This document shows positions 40,429 to 46,219 of a stretch of DNA of 46,219 nucleotides, piece after piece (within the stretch, counting starts at the first letter, position 1; each line of letters opens with the position of its first letter). A program made the translations under genes and the position numbers. The notes below the pieces were generated by a model. That model worked only from the letters and a program-made list of their open reading frames with translations. It was not told where the DNA came from and ran no database searches. This DNA is from an uncultured Prevotella sp. (GTDB taxonomy: Bacteria; Bacteroidota; Bacteroidia; Bacteroidales; Bacteroidaceae), in the NCBI GenBank assembly GCA_902798285.1, contig CADBVZ010000037.1, positions 675 through 46,893 of the forward strand. The letters run 5' to 3'.

Positions 40429-42321
40429 ATGAAGAAATTCTACTTATTAATGCTTGCTGCCAGCCTGTCTGTTTCGGTTCTGGCGCAAGAAAAATTCGAG
40501 CAGGGAAAACCTGGCGACTCTAACTATCGTTACCTTGATGAGTACAAAGCTCTGAAAGAGTACATCAACACTTCGAAGTACCCCAACTTCAAACTCGGTG
40601 CTGGTACTACTGTTCCCGATTATCTCAACAAGGAAGAGATCAGAAACTTGCACAACAAGAACTTCACCGAGACCGTAGCCGGCAACGCCATGAAAATGGG
40701 TAGTATCGTAAACGGCAACGGCGATATGAACTTCGAGACGGTTAAGAAATATGTGAAATCAGCCACTGATGCCGGACTCAGTGTTTATGGTCACACACTC
40801 GCCTGGCACTCTCAGCAGCCCAAGGCTTGGCTGCTCAAACTCATCGGTGATAAGCCCGATCCCAATAGCGAGGAGACTTATACCACTGTAGCCAGCAAAG
40901 ACTTCACCAAAGATAAAACCCTTGGATGGAAATCAGACGAAGCAACCTATGGTTACTCCCTTAAGTTCGATGCAAATGATGGTCTCCATGTAAATTGTAC
41001 CAAAATGGCAACCAACTTTTGGGATGTACAGTTTATCGTTATGGAAAATATCCCTGCTACAATCGGAAATACATACAAGATGACGATGACAGTGAAGGGC
41101 TCAACTGAAGGAAAATTTCATAGTAAGATGGCTAGCGATTTGAACGATCCTTGGAACACAGATTATTGTCTTGAGATTCCTTTTACTACCGAGTGGAAGG
41201 ATGTGGAAATAGAATACAAACCTTCATATGCTAATAATTTCTTACTGCTTCAGTGTGGCGATTTCGTGGGCGACATCTATGTTAAGTCCATCAAGTTCGA
41301 AGGTAATTCAGCCAAGATGATTCCTCAGACAAAACAGGAGATGCACGATGCATTGGTTGATGCGATGGATCAATGGATCAAGGGCATGATGGAAGCTTGC
41401 GACGGAAAAGTGAAAGGCTGGGATCTAGTCAACGAAGCTATTTCCGGCGGTGGCGACGATGGCGAGGGCAACTACGTCCTGCAGCACTCCGATGCTTATA
41501 ATCCCAATGGTAATCCCGATGCTACATGGGATGTGGGCGGTGATGCTTTCTTCTGGCAGGACTATATGGGCGATCTCGACTATGTGCGCGAGGCATGTCG
41601 TCTGGCCCGCAAGTATGGTCCCGAGGACATCAAGCTTTTCATCAACGACTACAACCTTGAGTCTGATTGGGACGATAATGGAAAGGTGAAGTCGCTCGTA
41701 GGTTGGATTAAGAAGTGGGAGTCCGATGGTGTTACCAAGATTGACGGTATCGGCACTCAGATGCACATAAGCTACTATGATAATGCAAATCTTCAGAAGA
41801 GTGCAAAGGAGCATATTACTAAAATGTTCGAGATTATTGCTGAAAGTGGTAAACTCTGCCGTGTCAGCGAAATGGATATGGGTTATGTCCGCGGTTCCAA
41901 TAAGTGGGCAGGCTCAGTGCAGACCAGCCAGCTCACAGAAGCCGAGCATAAGAATATGGCCGACTATTATGAGTGGATTATCAAGGAGTACTTCCGTATC
42001 ATCCCGCCCGCCCAGCAGTGGGGCATTTGCCAGTGGTGTCCTACTGATGCGCCCACCAATAGCGGTTGGCGTGGTGGCGAGCCCGTTGGTATTTGGGATC
42101 TCGACCTCTACCGCAAGCACGTTTATGCCGGATTCGTTCGCGGCCTGAATGGTGGTGAGCCCGAGTCCGAGTCCACCAACATCAGCAAGGTTGATGCCGA
42201 CAAGACCCTCGACGCTTCGAAGGGCATCTACAACCTCAACGGCGTCCGCCTCAATGCCAAGTCCCTCAACGACCTCCCCTCCGGCCTCTACATCATCGAT
42301 GGCAAAAAGGTAGTCAAATAA
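40429..42321 (+). CDS. Secreted GH10 endo-xylanase with a carbohydrate-binding module inside the barrel
   Basis: This 630-residue enzyme has a signal peptide (MKKFYLLMLAASLSVSVLA). The first part of a GH10 barrel (FKLGAGTTVPDY, AGNAMKMGSIV, YGHTLAWHSQQPKAWL) is interrupted at about residues 142-296 by a beta-sandwich module resembling CBM4/9/22 (LGWKSDEATYGYSLKFDAND, WKDVEIEYKPSYANNFLL). The barrel then resumes: acid/base Glu336 in WDLVNEAI, GIGTQMHISYY, and nucleophile Glu481 in RVSEMDMGY. The C terminus (GIYNLNGVRL, LPSGLYIIDGKKVVK) resembles the end signature of many Prevotella secreted enzymes. It should cut the xylan backbone. It has its own promoter and terminator, so it is a single-gene unit apart from the SusCD locus. 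Confidence 0.94.
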   Translation: MKKFYLLMLAASLSVSVLAQEKFEQGKPGDSNYRYLDEYKALKEYINTSKYPNFKLGAGTTVPDYLNKEEIRNLHNKNFTETVAGNAMKMGSIVNGNGDMNFETVKKYVKSATDAGLSVYGHTLAWHSQQPKAWLLKLIGDKPDPNSEETYTTVASKDFTKDKTLGWKSDEATYGYSLKFDANDGLHVNCTKMATNFWDVQFIVMENIPATIGNTYKMTMTVKGSTEGKFHSKMASDLNDPWNTDYCLEIPFTTEWKDVEIEYKPSYANNFLLLQCGDFVGDIYVKSIKFEGNSAKMIPQTKQEMHDALVDAMDQWIKGMMEACDGKVKGWDLVNEAISGGGDDGEGNYVLQHSDAYNPNGNPDATWDVGGDAFFWQDYMGDLDYVREACRLARKYGPEDIKLFINDYNLESDWDDNGKVKSLVGWIKKWESDGVTKIDGIGTQMHISYYDNANLQKSAKEHITKMFEIIAESGKLCRVSEMDMGYVRGSNKWAGSVQTSQLTEAEHKNMADYYEWIIKEYFRIIPPAQQWGICQWCPTDAPTNSGWRGGEPVGIWDLDLYRKHVYAGFVRGLNGGEPESESTNISKVDADKTLDASKGIYNLNGVRLNAKSLNDLPSGLYIIDGKKVVK

Positions 42322-42337
42322 GAATACTCAAATTATT

Positions 42338-42383
42338 ATAAACAATTAATCCCCCGCAGATTTGCGAGGGATTAATTGTTTAT
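42338..42383. terminator. Strong hairpin terminator after the xylanase gene
   Basis: A 16-base arm (ATAAACAATTAATCCC) pairs perfectly with GGGATTAATTGTTTAT, and an inner CGCA/TGCG stem extends it. There is no long T tract beyond the stem, but the AT-rich outer stem supplies one on each strand. Confidence 0.75.
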
Positions 42384-42507
42384 ACAAATCTCAATTTGTC
42401 TAGCACAGCGACTTTATTTAGAGAGATTTCGGAATAATTATCCTGCACTGAATCTTGTACTGAAGGCTGTCAGCCCTGCACTGGATTAAACATGGTTATA
42501 ACAAAAT

Positions 42508-42535
42508 GAGAGGCGTTCCGGACGGAGCGCCTCTC
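42508..42535 (-). terminator. Terminator of the ompH-like operon
   Basis: GAGAGGCG and CGCCTCTC arms with an inner TCCG/CGGA stem are followed on the minus strand by ATTTTG. Confidence 0.75.
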
Positions 42536-42557
42536 TGCGTGTGTTAACCAGAAAACC

Positions 42558-43175
42558 TTACTTTTTATCCTCAGTCTTCTTGTCCTCTGAAGAAGCCTCA
42601 GACTTCTTAGCGGGCTTATAACGTTTGTTCAGGCCGTTGATAACGTCCTGAGTAATATCGAGACGTGATGCGCCGAGCAGAATGTTGTCGCCTGCCTTTG
42701 AGAGAATCAGGTCGAACTTCTTATCGGCATTATAGTCCTTCAGGAAGTTCTGCAGTGAATCGCGCAGAGCCTCGTTGAACTTAGCGGTCTCAGTGGCGAG
42801 CTCGTTCTCGAGACGGGCCTGGAGCTCCTGCAGATCGTTCTGCTGGCGCTGGATGGCATTCTGCACGCTGGCAGCCTGCTCGCGGCTCTGGAAACCGTTG
42901 TTGTTAATCTTCTGCTGGAAATTGTTCATGGCAGCCTGCAGGGCGTTACCCTTCTGGGTGAGGGTGTTGCGGGCGTTGTTGCTCTTCTTCTGGAGGGTTA
43001 CGCTGTAATCCTTAGCGAAGTCGTACTGAGTCATCAGTGAGTCGACCTCAACATAAGCGATCTTCAGACCCTCGCTCGAAGCGGCTGCGGGCTGATCGTC
43101 CATCTTAGGACTAGCATTGTTGCACGAAGCCATCATGGCAGCGACGGCGAGTGCTGAGAAAATGTACTTTTTCAT
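42558..43175 (-). CDS. OmpH/Skp-family periplasmic chaperone-like lipoprotein
   Basis: This 205-residue protein has a lipoprotein signal (LAVAAMMASCNN). The OmpH start LKIAYVEVDSLMTQYDFAKD is followed by a long coiled-coil arm rich in Gln and Asn (VQNAIQRQQNDLQELQARLE) and the C-terminal strand FDLILSKAGDNILLGASRLD with ITQDVINGLNKRY. Skp-like proteins hold unfolded outer membrane proteins in the periplasm. The Lys/Glu/Ser-rich tail is an extra. The lipid anchor differs from soluble E. coli Skp but is seen in Bacteroidetes. It lies 22 bases downstream of the small membrane protein gene. Confidence 0.9.
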   Translation of the reverse strand: MKKYIFSALAVAAMMASCNNASPKMDDQPAAASSEGLKIAYVEVDSLMTQYDFAKDYSVTLQKKSNNARNTLTQKGNALQAAMNNFQQKINNNGFQSREQAASVQNAIQRQQNDLQELQARLENELATETAKFNEALRDSLQNFLKDYNADKKFDLILSKAGDNILLGASRLDITQDVINGLNKRYKPAKKSEASSEDKKTEDKK

Positions 43176-43197
43176 TTTTTACTTCTTATTTATTTAA

Positions 43198-43413
43198 TTA
43201 ATCTTCTTTTCTTTCATCGACGGCGAAGGGGCTCTTGGTGCGGAGCTCGCGATCCTGATCCATCACGCAGTGAATGCCGCGCTCGCGCATCGCCTCGGAG
43301 TCATGAATGTGCTGTGACTTGAACTCGCCCCGCTTCACGAACAGCACTCTTACGAGTAAAAGAACCATCGCAATAGCAATTATTAACACCGATATGAGCA
43401 GAGTTTCAATCAT
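43198..43413 (-). CDS. Small membrane protein with conserved cytoplasmic tail
   Basis: This 71-residue protein has one N-terminal membrane helix (LLISVLIIAIAMVLLLVRVL) and a polar tail with a patterned sequence (SQHIHDSEAMRERGIHCVMD, QDRELRTKSPFAV). I recall similar proteins across Bacteroidales, also without known function. A promoter box lies 32 bases upstream on the minus strand, and the ompH-like gene follows in the same direction. The single Cys and two His in the tail could bind metal, but this is only a guess. Confidence 0.8.
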   Translation of the reverse strand: MIETLLISVLIIAIAMVLLLVRVLFVKRGEFKSQHIHDSEAMRERGIHCVMDQDRELRTKSPFAVDERKED

Positions 43414-43419
43414 TTTTTG

Positions 43420-43427
43420 TACTTTTG
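43420..43427 (+). promoter_or_regulatory. Promoter -7 box of pepD
   Basis: TACTTTTG followed by CAC matches TAnnTTTG, about 65 bases before the ATG. It faces the minus-strand box at 43445-43452. Confidence 0.55.
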
Positions 43428-43444
43428 CACAAGCAATTCGGCTG

Positions 43445-43452
43445 CAAAGTTA
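43445..43452 (-). promoter_or_regulatory. Promoter -7 box of the small membrane protein/ompH-like operon
   Basis: The minus strand reads TAACTTTG followed by CAGC. It overlaps the transcript start region of the opposite promoter. Confidence 0.6.
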
Positions 43453-43491
43453 CGAATAAAATTACGAATATAATCAAAAAACGTATTAATA

Positions 43492-44952
43492 ATGAATAAA
43501 AACGATTTAAAACCTGCTGTTGTCTTCGAAGAATTTGCGAAGATTAACACAATTCCCCGTCCTTCGAAGCGCGAAGAGAAGATGATTGACTACTTGAAGA
43601 ACTGGGGCGAGAGTCGCGGACTCGATACAAAAGTGGACGAAACGGGCAACGTGATCATCCGCAAACCGGCCACCAAGGGAATGGAAAACTGCAAGACGGT
43701 GATTCTGCAGAGCCACATGGATATGGTGTGCGACAAGCTGGTGGATGTGGAGTTCGATTTTGATAAGGATGCCATTAAGACTTACATCGATGGCGAATGG
43801 CTCACGGCCGAGGGAACGACGCTGGGTGCCGATGACGGTATAGGTTGTGCCATAGAGCTGGCCATTCTGCGCAGCGACGACATCGCGCACGGACCGATTG
43901 AGTGTGTATTCACTCGCGACGAGGAAACCGGACTCTCGGGTGCTGAGGGCATGAAGGCCGGATTCATGACGGGCGATTATCTGATTAACCTGGACTCTGA
44001 GGACGAGGGCGAGATTTTTGTAAGTTGTGCCGGCGGTCGTAACACCACGGCTAAGTTCTCGTTCGCTCGCACGGAGGCTCCCGCAGGCAGCTTCTTCCTG
44101 AAGGGCTCGCTGAAGGGACTCGTAGGCGGACACTCGGGCGACGATATCAACAAGAAGCGCGCCAATGCCATCAAAGTGCTGGCCCGATTCATCTTCCAGA
44201 CGATGAACCGCTACGAGGGCACGCAGCTGGCGCAGTTCCATAGCGGCAAGCTGCACAACGCCATTCCCCGCGACGGTTACTTCGTAATAGCTGTACCCAA
44301 CGAGCTGAAGGAGAATGTGCGTGCCGACTGGAACATATTTGCCGCTGAGGTGGAGGACGAGTTCCACGTAACCGACACCACCATGGAGTTCTCGATGGAG
44401 AGCGCCGATGCCGAGCAGGTGATTGACCCGAAGGTGGCCAAGAACTTTATCTGGGCGCTGCAGGCTGTGGACAATGGTATCTACGCCATCTGTCAGGACG
44501 AAGCGCTGGGCGGCATGGTGGAGACATCGAGCAACATAGCCAGCGTTCACTCATCAGAGACCGCGATCGACATTCTGTCGAGCCAGCGTTCGAACGTGAT
44601 GTCGAACCTCGACAATATGTGTGCCACAATTCAGGCCGTATTCCAGTTGGCTGGAGCCGAGGCTTACTCGAGCGACGGCTATCCCGCCTGGAAGATGAAG
44701 GCCAACAGCGAGCTGCAGAAGATAGTTCGCGAGAGCTACGTCAAGCTGTTCGGCAAGGAGCCCATTGTGCGTGGTATTCACGCCGGACTGGAGTGCGGAC
44801 TCTTCTCGGAGCGCTATCCGCAGTTGGATATGGTGAGCTTCGGACCTACGCTGCGCTTTGTGCATACGCCCGACGAGCGCCTGCATATCCCGACCGTACA
44901 GATGGTTTGGGATCATCTACTTGACGTGCTTAAAAACATTCCGCAGAAATGA
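43492..44952 (+). CDS. pepD: Aminoacyl-histidine dipeptidase (M20C family)
   Basis: This 486-residue cytosolic zinc dipeptidase hydrolyses Xaa-His and other dipeptides. Metal-ligand and catalytic motifs are ILQSHMDMVCDK (His and Asp), GTTLGADDGIGCAIELAI, VFTRDEETGLSGAEGM (catalytic Glu pair) and LINLDSEDEGEIFVSCAGG. The lid domain has LKGLVGGHSGDDINKKRANA, and the C-terminal metal His lies in FGPTLRFVHTPDERLHI. Length is normal. A lipoprotein gene overlaps its end by 4 bases. Confidence 0.95.
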   Translation: MNKNDLKPAVVFEEFAKINTIPRPSKREEKMIDYLKNWGESRGLDTKVDETGNVIIRKPATKGMENCKTVILQSHMDMVCDKLVDVEFDFDKDAIKTYIDGEWLTAEGTTLGADDGIGCAIELAILRSDDIAHGPIECVFTRDEETGLSGAEGMKAGFMTGDYLINLDSEDEGEIFVSCAGGRNTTAKFSFARTEAPAGSFFLKGSLKGLVGGHSGDDINKKRANAIKVLARFIFQTMNRYEGTQLAQFHSGKLHNAIPRDGYFVIAVPNELKENVRADWNIFAAEVEDEFHVTDTTMEFSMESADAEQVIDPKVAKNFIWALQAVDNGIYAICQDEALGGMVETSSNIASVHSSETAIDILSSQRSNVMSNLDNMCATIQAVFQLAGAEAYSSDGYPAWKMKANSELQKIVRESYVKLFGKEPIVRGIHAGLECGLFSERYPQLDMVSFGPTLRFVHTPDERLHIPTVQMVWDHLLDVLKNIPQK

Positions 44953-45314
44953 AACTCGCGCGCGTACATTATATAATATATATGCTGGGCTTTATGCTGA
45001 TGGCCACCTCGTGCGGACGGCAGTATAAAGCTGAGCAGCGCGTAAAAGCCTTCGTAGAGGAGAATATGGAGGCTGCGAGCGAGATGACGGGGCGCGACTT
45101 TGCCGATGTGGGCACCACCAGGCACATCAGTGACTCGCTGATACAAGTGATGCGCCATCGGGGAGCGCCCGGGTTTAAGACAGGCATCAGTTACGCTGAG
45201 CCGCCCAGGGGCGATCTGCTGTACCTCAGAATGAAGTATGTGATGAAGGGCGATACGCTGCAGAACACATTCTATCTGGATCAGGAGGCGCAGGAAGTTG
45301 TAGCATTCAAATAA
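44949..45314 (+). CDS. Small lipoprotein of unknown function
   Basis: This 121-residue protein has a lipoprotein signal (IIYMLGFMLMATSCGRQ) and a charged mature part (YKAEQRVKAFVEENMEAASE; KYVMKGDTLQNTFYLDQEAQ) that likely folds as a small alpha-beta domain. The family is not recognised. The start overlaps the pepD stop (ATGA), and a terminator follows, so it is expressed with pepD. An envelope role is inferred only from the lipid anchor. Confidence 0.75.
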   Translation: MKLARVHYIIYMLGFMLMATSCGRQYKAEQRVKAFVEENMEAASEMTGRDFADVGTTRHISDSLIQVMRHRGAPGFKTGISYAEPPRGDLLYLRMKYVMKGDTLQNTFYLDQEAQEVVAFK

Positions 45315-45343
45315 GGACAAAACATGCGTTTAAATAAGGAGAG

Positions 45344-45365
45344 TGGGGGCGAAAGTCCCCATTTT
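45344..45365 (+). terminator. Terminator of the pepD operon
   Basis: TGGGGGC and GTCCCCA form a 7-base stem (one G-T pair) capped by a GAAA tetraloop and followed by TTTT. Confidence 0.8.
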
Positions 45366-45441
45366 CTATATGTTTTCGGGCAATTTTAGCCTTTTTCTTA
45401 AAAAAGTTCGGGAAATATTTGGTGGGTTCAAAAAATAGTTG

Positions 45442-45449
45442 TACCTTTG
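45442..45449 (+). promoter_or_regulatory. Promoter -7 box of the tRNA pair
   Basis: TACCTTTG followed by CACCC matches TAnnTTTG, with TTTG 20 bases upstream at 45418-45421. Confidence 0.65.
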
Positions 45450-45500
45450 CACCCGCAATCAAGGAGATAACCCCACGGTTTCGAACTCCATAGTCCTTTT

Positions 45501-45587
45501 GGAAGGATGGGTGAGTGGCTGAAACCAGCAGTTTGCTAAACTGCCGTACGGGTTCCCGTACCGGGGGTTCGAATCCCCCTCCTTCCG
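45501..45587 (+). tRNA. tRNA-Ser, anticodon GCT
   Basis: GGAAGGA pairs with TCCTTCC as acceptor stem. The anticodon stem-loop has loop TTGCTAA. A long variable arm (GTACGGG and CCCGTAC) marks a class II tRNA, and the T arm is GGGGGTTCGAATCCCCC. CCA is not encoded. Confidence 0.93.
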
Positions 45588-45592
45588 CACCT

Positions 45593-45664
45593 GGTCGATT
45601 CATCTAATGGTTAGGATACAAGATTCTCAATCTTGGCATAGGGGTTCGATTCCCCTATCGACTA
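45593..45664 (+). tRNA. tRNA-Glu, anticodon CTC
   Basis: Acceptor GGTCGAT pairs with ATCGACT. The D arm contains TCTAATGGTTAGGA, typical of tRNA-Glu. The anticodon stem CAAGA/TCTTG encloses loop TTCTCAA, and the T arm is AGGGGTTCGATTCCCCT. It lies 5 bases after tRNA-Ser, so both are cotranscribed. Confidence 0.93.
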
Positions 45665-45672
45665 CAAAAAAG

Positions 45673-45700
45673 AGCTTCCGAAAATTCGGGAGCTTTTTTT
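45673..45700 (+). terminator. Terminator of the tRNA pair
   Basis: AGCTTCCGAA and TTCGGGAGCT form a 10-base stem with one G-T pair, followed by a run of T. Confidence 0.9.
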
Positions 45701-45850
45701 GTTGTTACAGTTTCAAATAGAGATATGTATACTTTCGTAGTAGGCTGTGTGGAAACTGACGGCGCAGACACAAATCTATTCAATGAACTACGCGTATTTT
45801 TAAACGAAATGGTGACAGTTTCTTCAGTTGACAGTTTCTTTCTCGAACAC

Positions 45851-45880
45851 AAAAAAGAGCACCCGATTTCTCGGATGCTC
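45851..45880 (-). terminator. Terminator of the pyruvate:ferredoxin oxidoreductase gene
   Basis: On the minus strand GAGCATCCGA and TCGGGTGCTC pair (one mismatch) and are followed by TTTTTTG, 24 bases after the stop codon. Confidence 0.88.
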
Positions 45881-45903
45881 CTTTGATATAATAGGATAGG
45901 GGA

Positions 45904-46219
45904 TTAATCCTCCCAGTTCTCCTGGCTCTTACGGATGTAAGACTTGTAGCGAATCTGAGCCATCTTCTGGGCCTCGGCAAACAGCTCCTCAGCCTCGTTA
46001 GGATAAGCCTTCTTCACTGACAGGTAACGAACCTCGCCAAGCAGGAAGTCGTGGAAGTTAGCCCAGTTCGGCTCCTTAGAGTCGAGGCTGAACGGATTCT
46101 TACCTTCCTCAGCAAGAGCGGGGTTGTAACGCCACAGGTGCCAGTAACCGCACTCAACAGCCTTCTTCTCCTCGGCCTGGCTCTTACCCATACCGCCCTT
46201 GGCCTTCAGACCGTGGTTG
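45904..46219 (-). CDS. nifJ: Pyruvate:ferredoxin (flavodoxin) oxidoreductase, C-terminal end (partial)
   Basis: The last 104 residues of the protein are present. The end of the thiamine-pyrophosphate domain reads NHGLKAKGGMGKSQAEEKKA, then VECGYWHLWRYNPALAEEGK and NPFSLDSKEPNWANFHDFLL, which match the C terminus of NifJ/PFOR. The frame stays open to the window edge, so the gene continues beyond 46219. PFOR converts pyruvate to acetyl-CoA and reduced ferredoxin in anaerobes, consistent with an anaerobic lifestyle. A terminator follows the stop. Confidence 0.92.
   Translation of the reverse strand, partial: NHGLKAKGGMGKSQAEEKKAVECGYWHLWRYNPALAEEGKNPFSLDSKEPNWANFHDFLLGEVRYLSVKKAYPNEAEELFAEAQKMAQIRYKSYIRKSQENWED

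Noticed and set aside
42440-42490. CCTGCACTG direct repeat after the xylanase gene
   Set aside because: Two short imperfect copies only, with no gene or symmetry to give it meaning.
45460-45500. Possible tRNA fragment before tRNA-Ser
   Set aside because: A T-arm-like GGTTTCGAAC is present, but no matching acceptor or anticodon stem can be formed.
45307-45603. Minus-strand 98-codon frame across tRNA-Ser
   Set aside because: It is an antisense translation of a tRNA and terminator, a common false gene call.
45655-45852. Minus-strand 65-codon frame beside the tRNA terminator
   Set aside because: It overlaps the tRNA-Glu 3' end and terminator and contains no recognisable domain.
45725-45886. 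Plus-strand 53-codon frame between the tRNAs and nifJ
   Set aside because: It ends inside the nifJ terminator, has no promoter of its own and no recognisable features; the tRNA terminator lies just before it.

Overview
This window is a chromosomal piece of a Bacteroidales bacterium, most likely Prevotellaceae (Prevotella/Segatella-like). The reasons are a SusC/SusD pair with a divergent hybrid two-component sensor, an N-terminally extended methionine aminopeptidase, a bL28-bL33-DUF4295-ftsY order, the Bat (aerotolerance) operon, a GH10 xylanase with an inserted carbohydrate module, and many matches to the Bacteroidetes promoter box TAnnTTTG just upstream of genes. The species cannot be named from the sequence alone.

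Layout. 1-480: decayed fragments of a small secreted protein and a flavodoxin-type lipoprotein. 529-12485: a polysaccharide utilisation locus with a hybrid sensor/regulator (minus strand), then SusC, SusD, a GH106-like glycosidase and an SGNH esterase. A GH106 enzyme plus an esterase points to a rhamnose-containing pectic glycan (inference). 12601-18291: four Cache-domain membrane proteins around a divergent promoter region; two carry histidine-kinase-like parts that lack the phosphoacceptor histidine. 18318-21593: clpS, clpA and aat, the parts of an N-degron pathway. 21598-22557: two unknown small proteins and a candidate small RNA. 22708-25135: map, tsaD, pncC. 25254-25809: ribosomal proteins bL28 (with an internal 25-residue deletion), bL33 and the Bacteroidetes-specific DUF4295 protein. 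25934-29960: ftsY, rimO, an HU protein and an HU-LysM membrane protein. 29986-38402: the MoxR/DUF58/Bat operon, with BatB fused to BatC and BatD fused to BatE. 38402-42321: a PAP2 phosphatase, queA and the xylanase. 42558-46219: OmpH-like lipoprotein, small membrane protein, PepD, a lipoprotein, tRNA-Ser, tRNA-Glu and the 3' end of pyruvate:ferredoxin oxidoreductase.

The most unusual signal is a set of short tandem repeats with 7- or 8-base units. They sit at gene junctions inside operons (clpS/clpA, clpA/aat, map/tsaD, moxR/DUF58, before batA, before batB). Copies of two of these repeat types are also translated in frame inside genes: between the two ATPase domains of ClpA, between the first two domains of RimO, in a loop of QueA, and at the BatB/BatC and BatD/BatE fusion points. 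The two Bat elements share a 31-base identical stretch and encode a near-identical hydrophobic, signal-peptide-like segment. The arrangement resembles cyanobacterial heptamer repeats and Rickettsia palindromic elements. I know of no description for this lineage, but I could not search.
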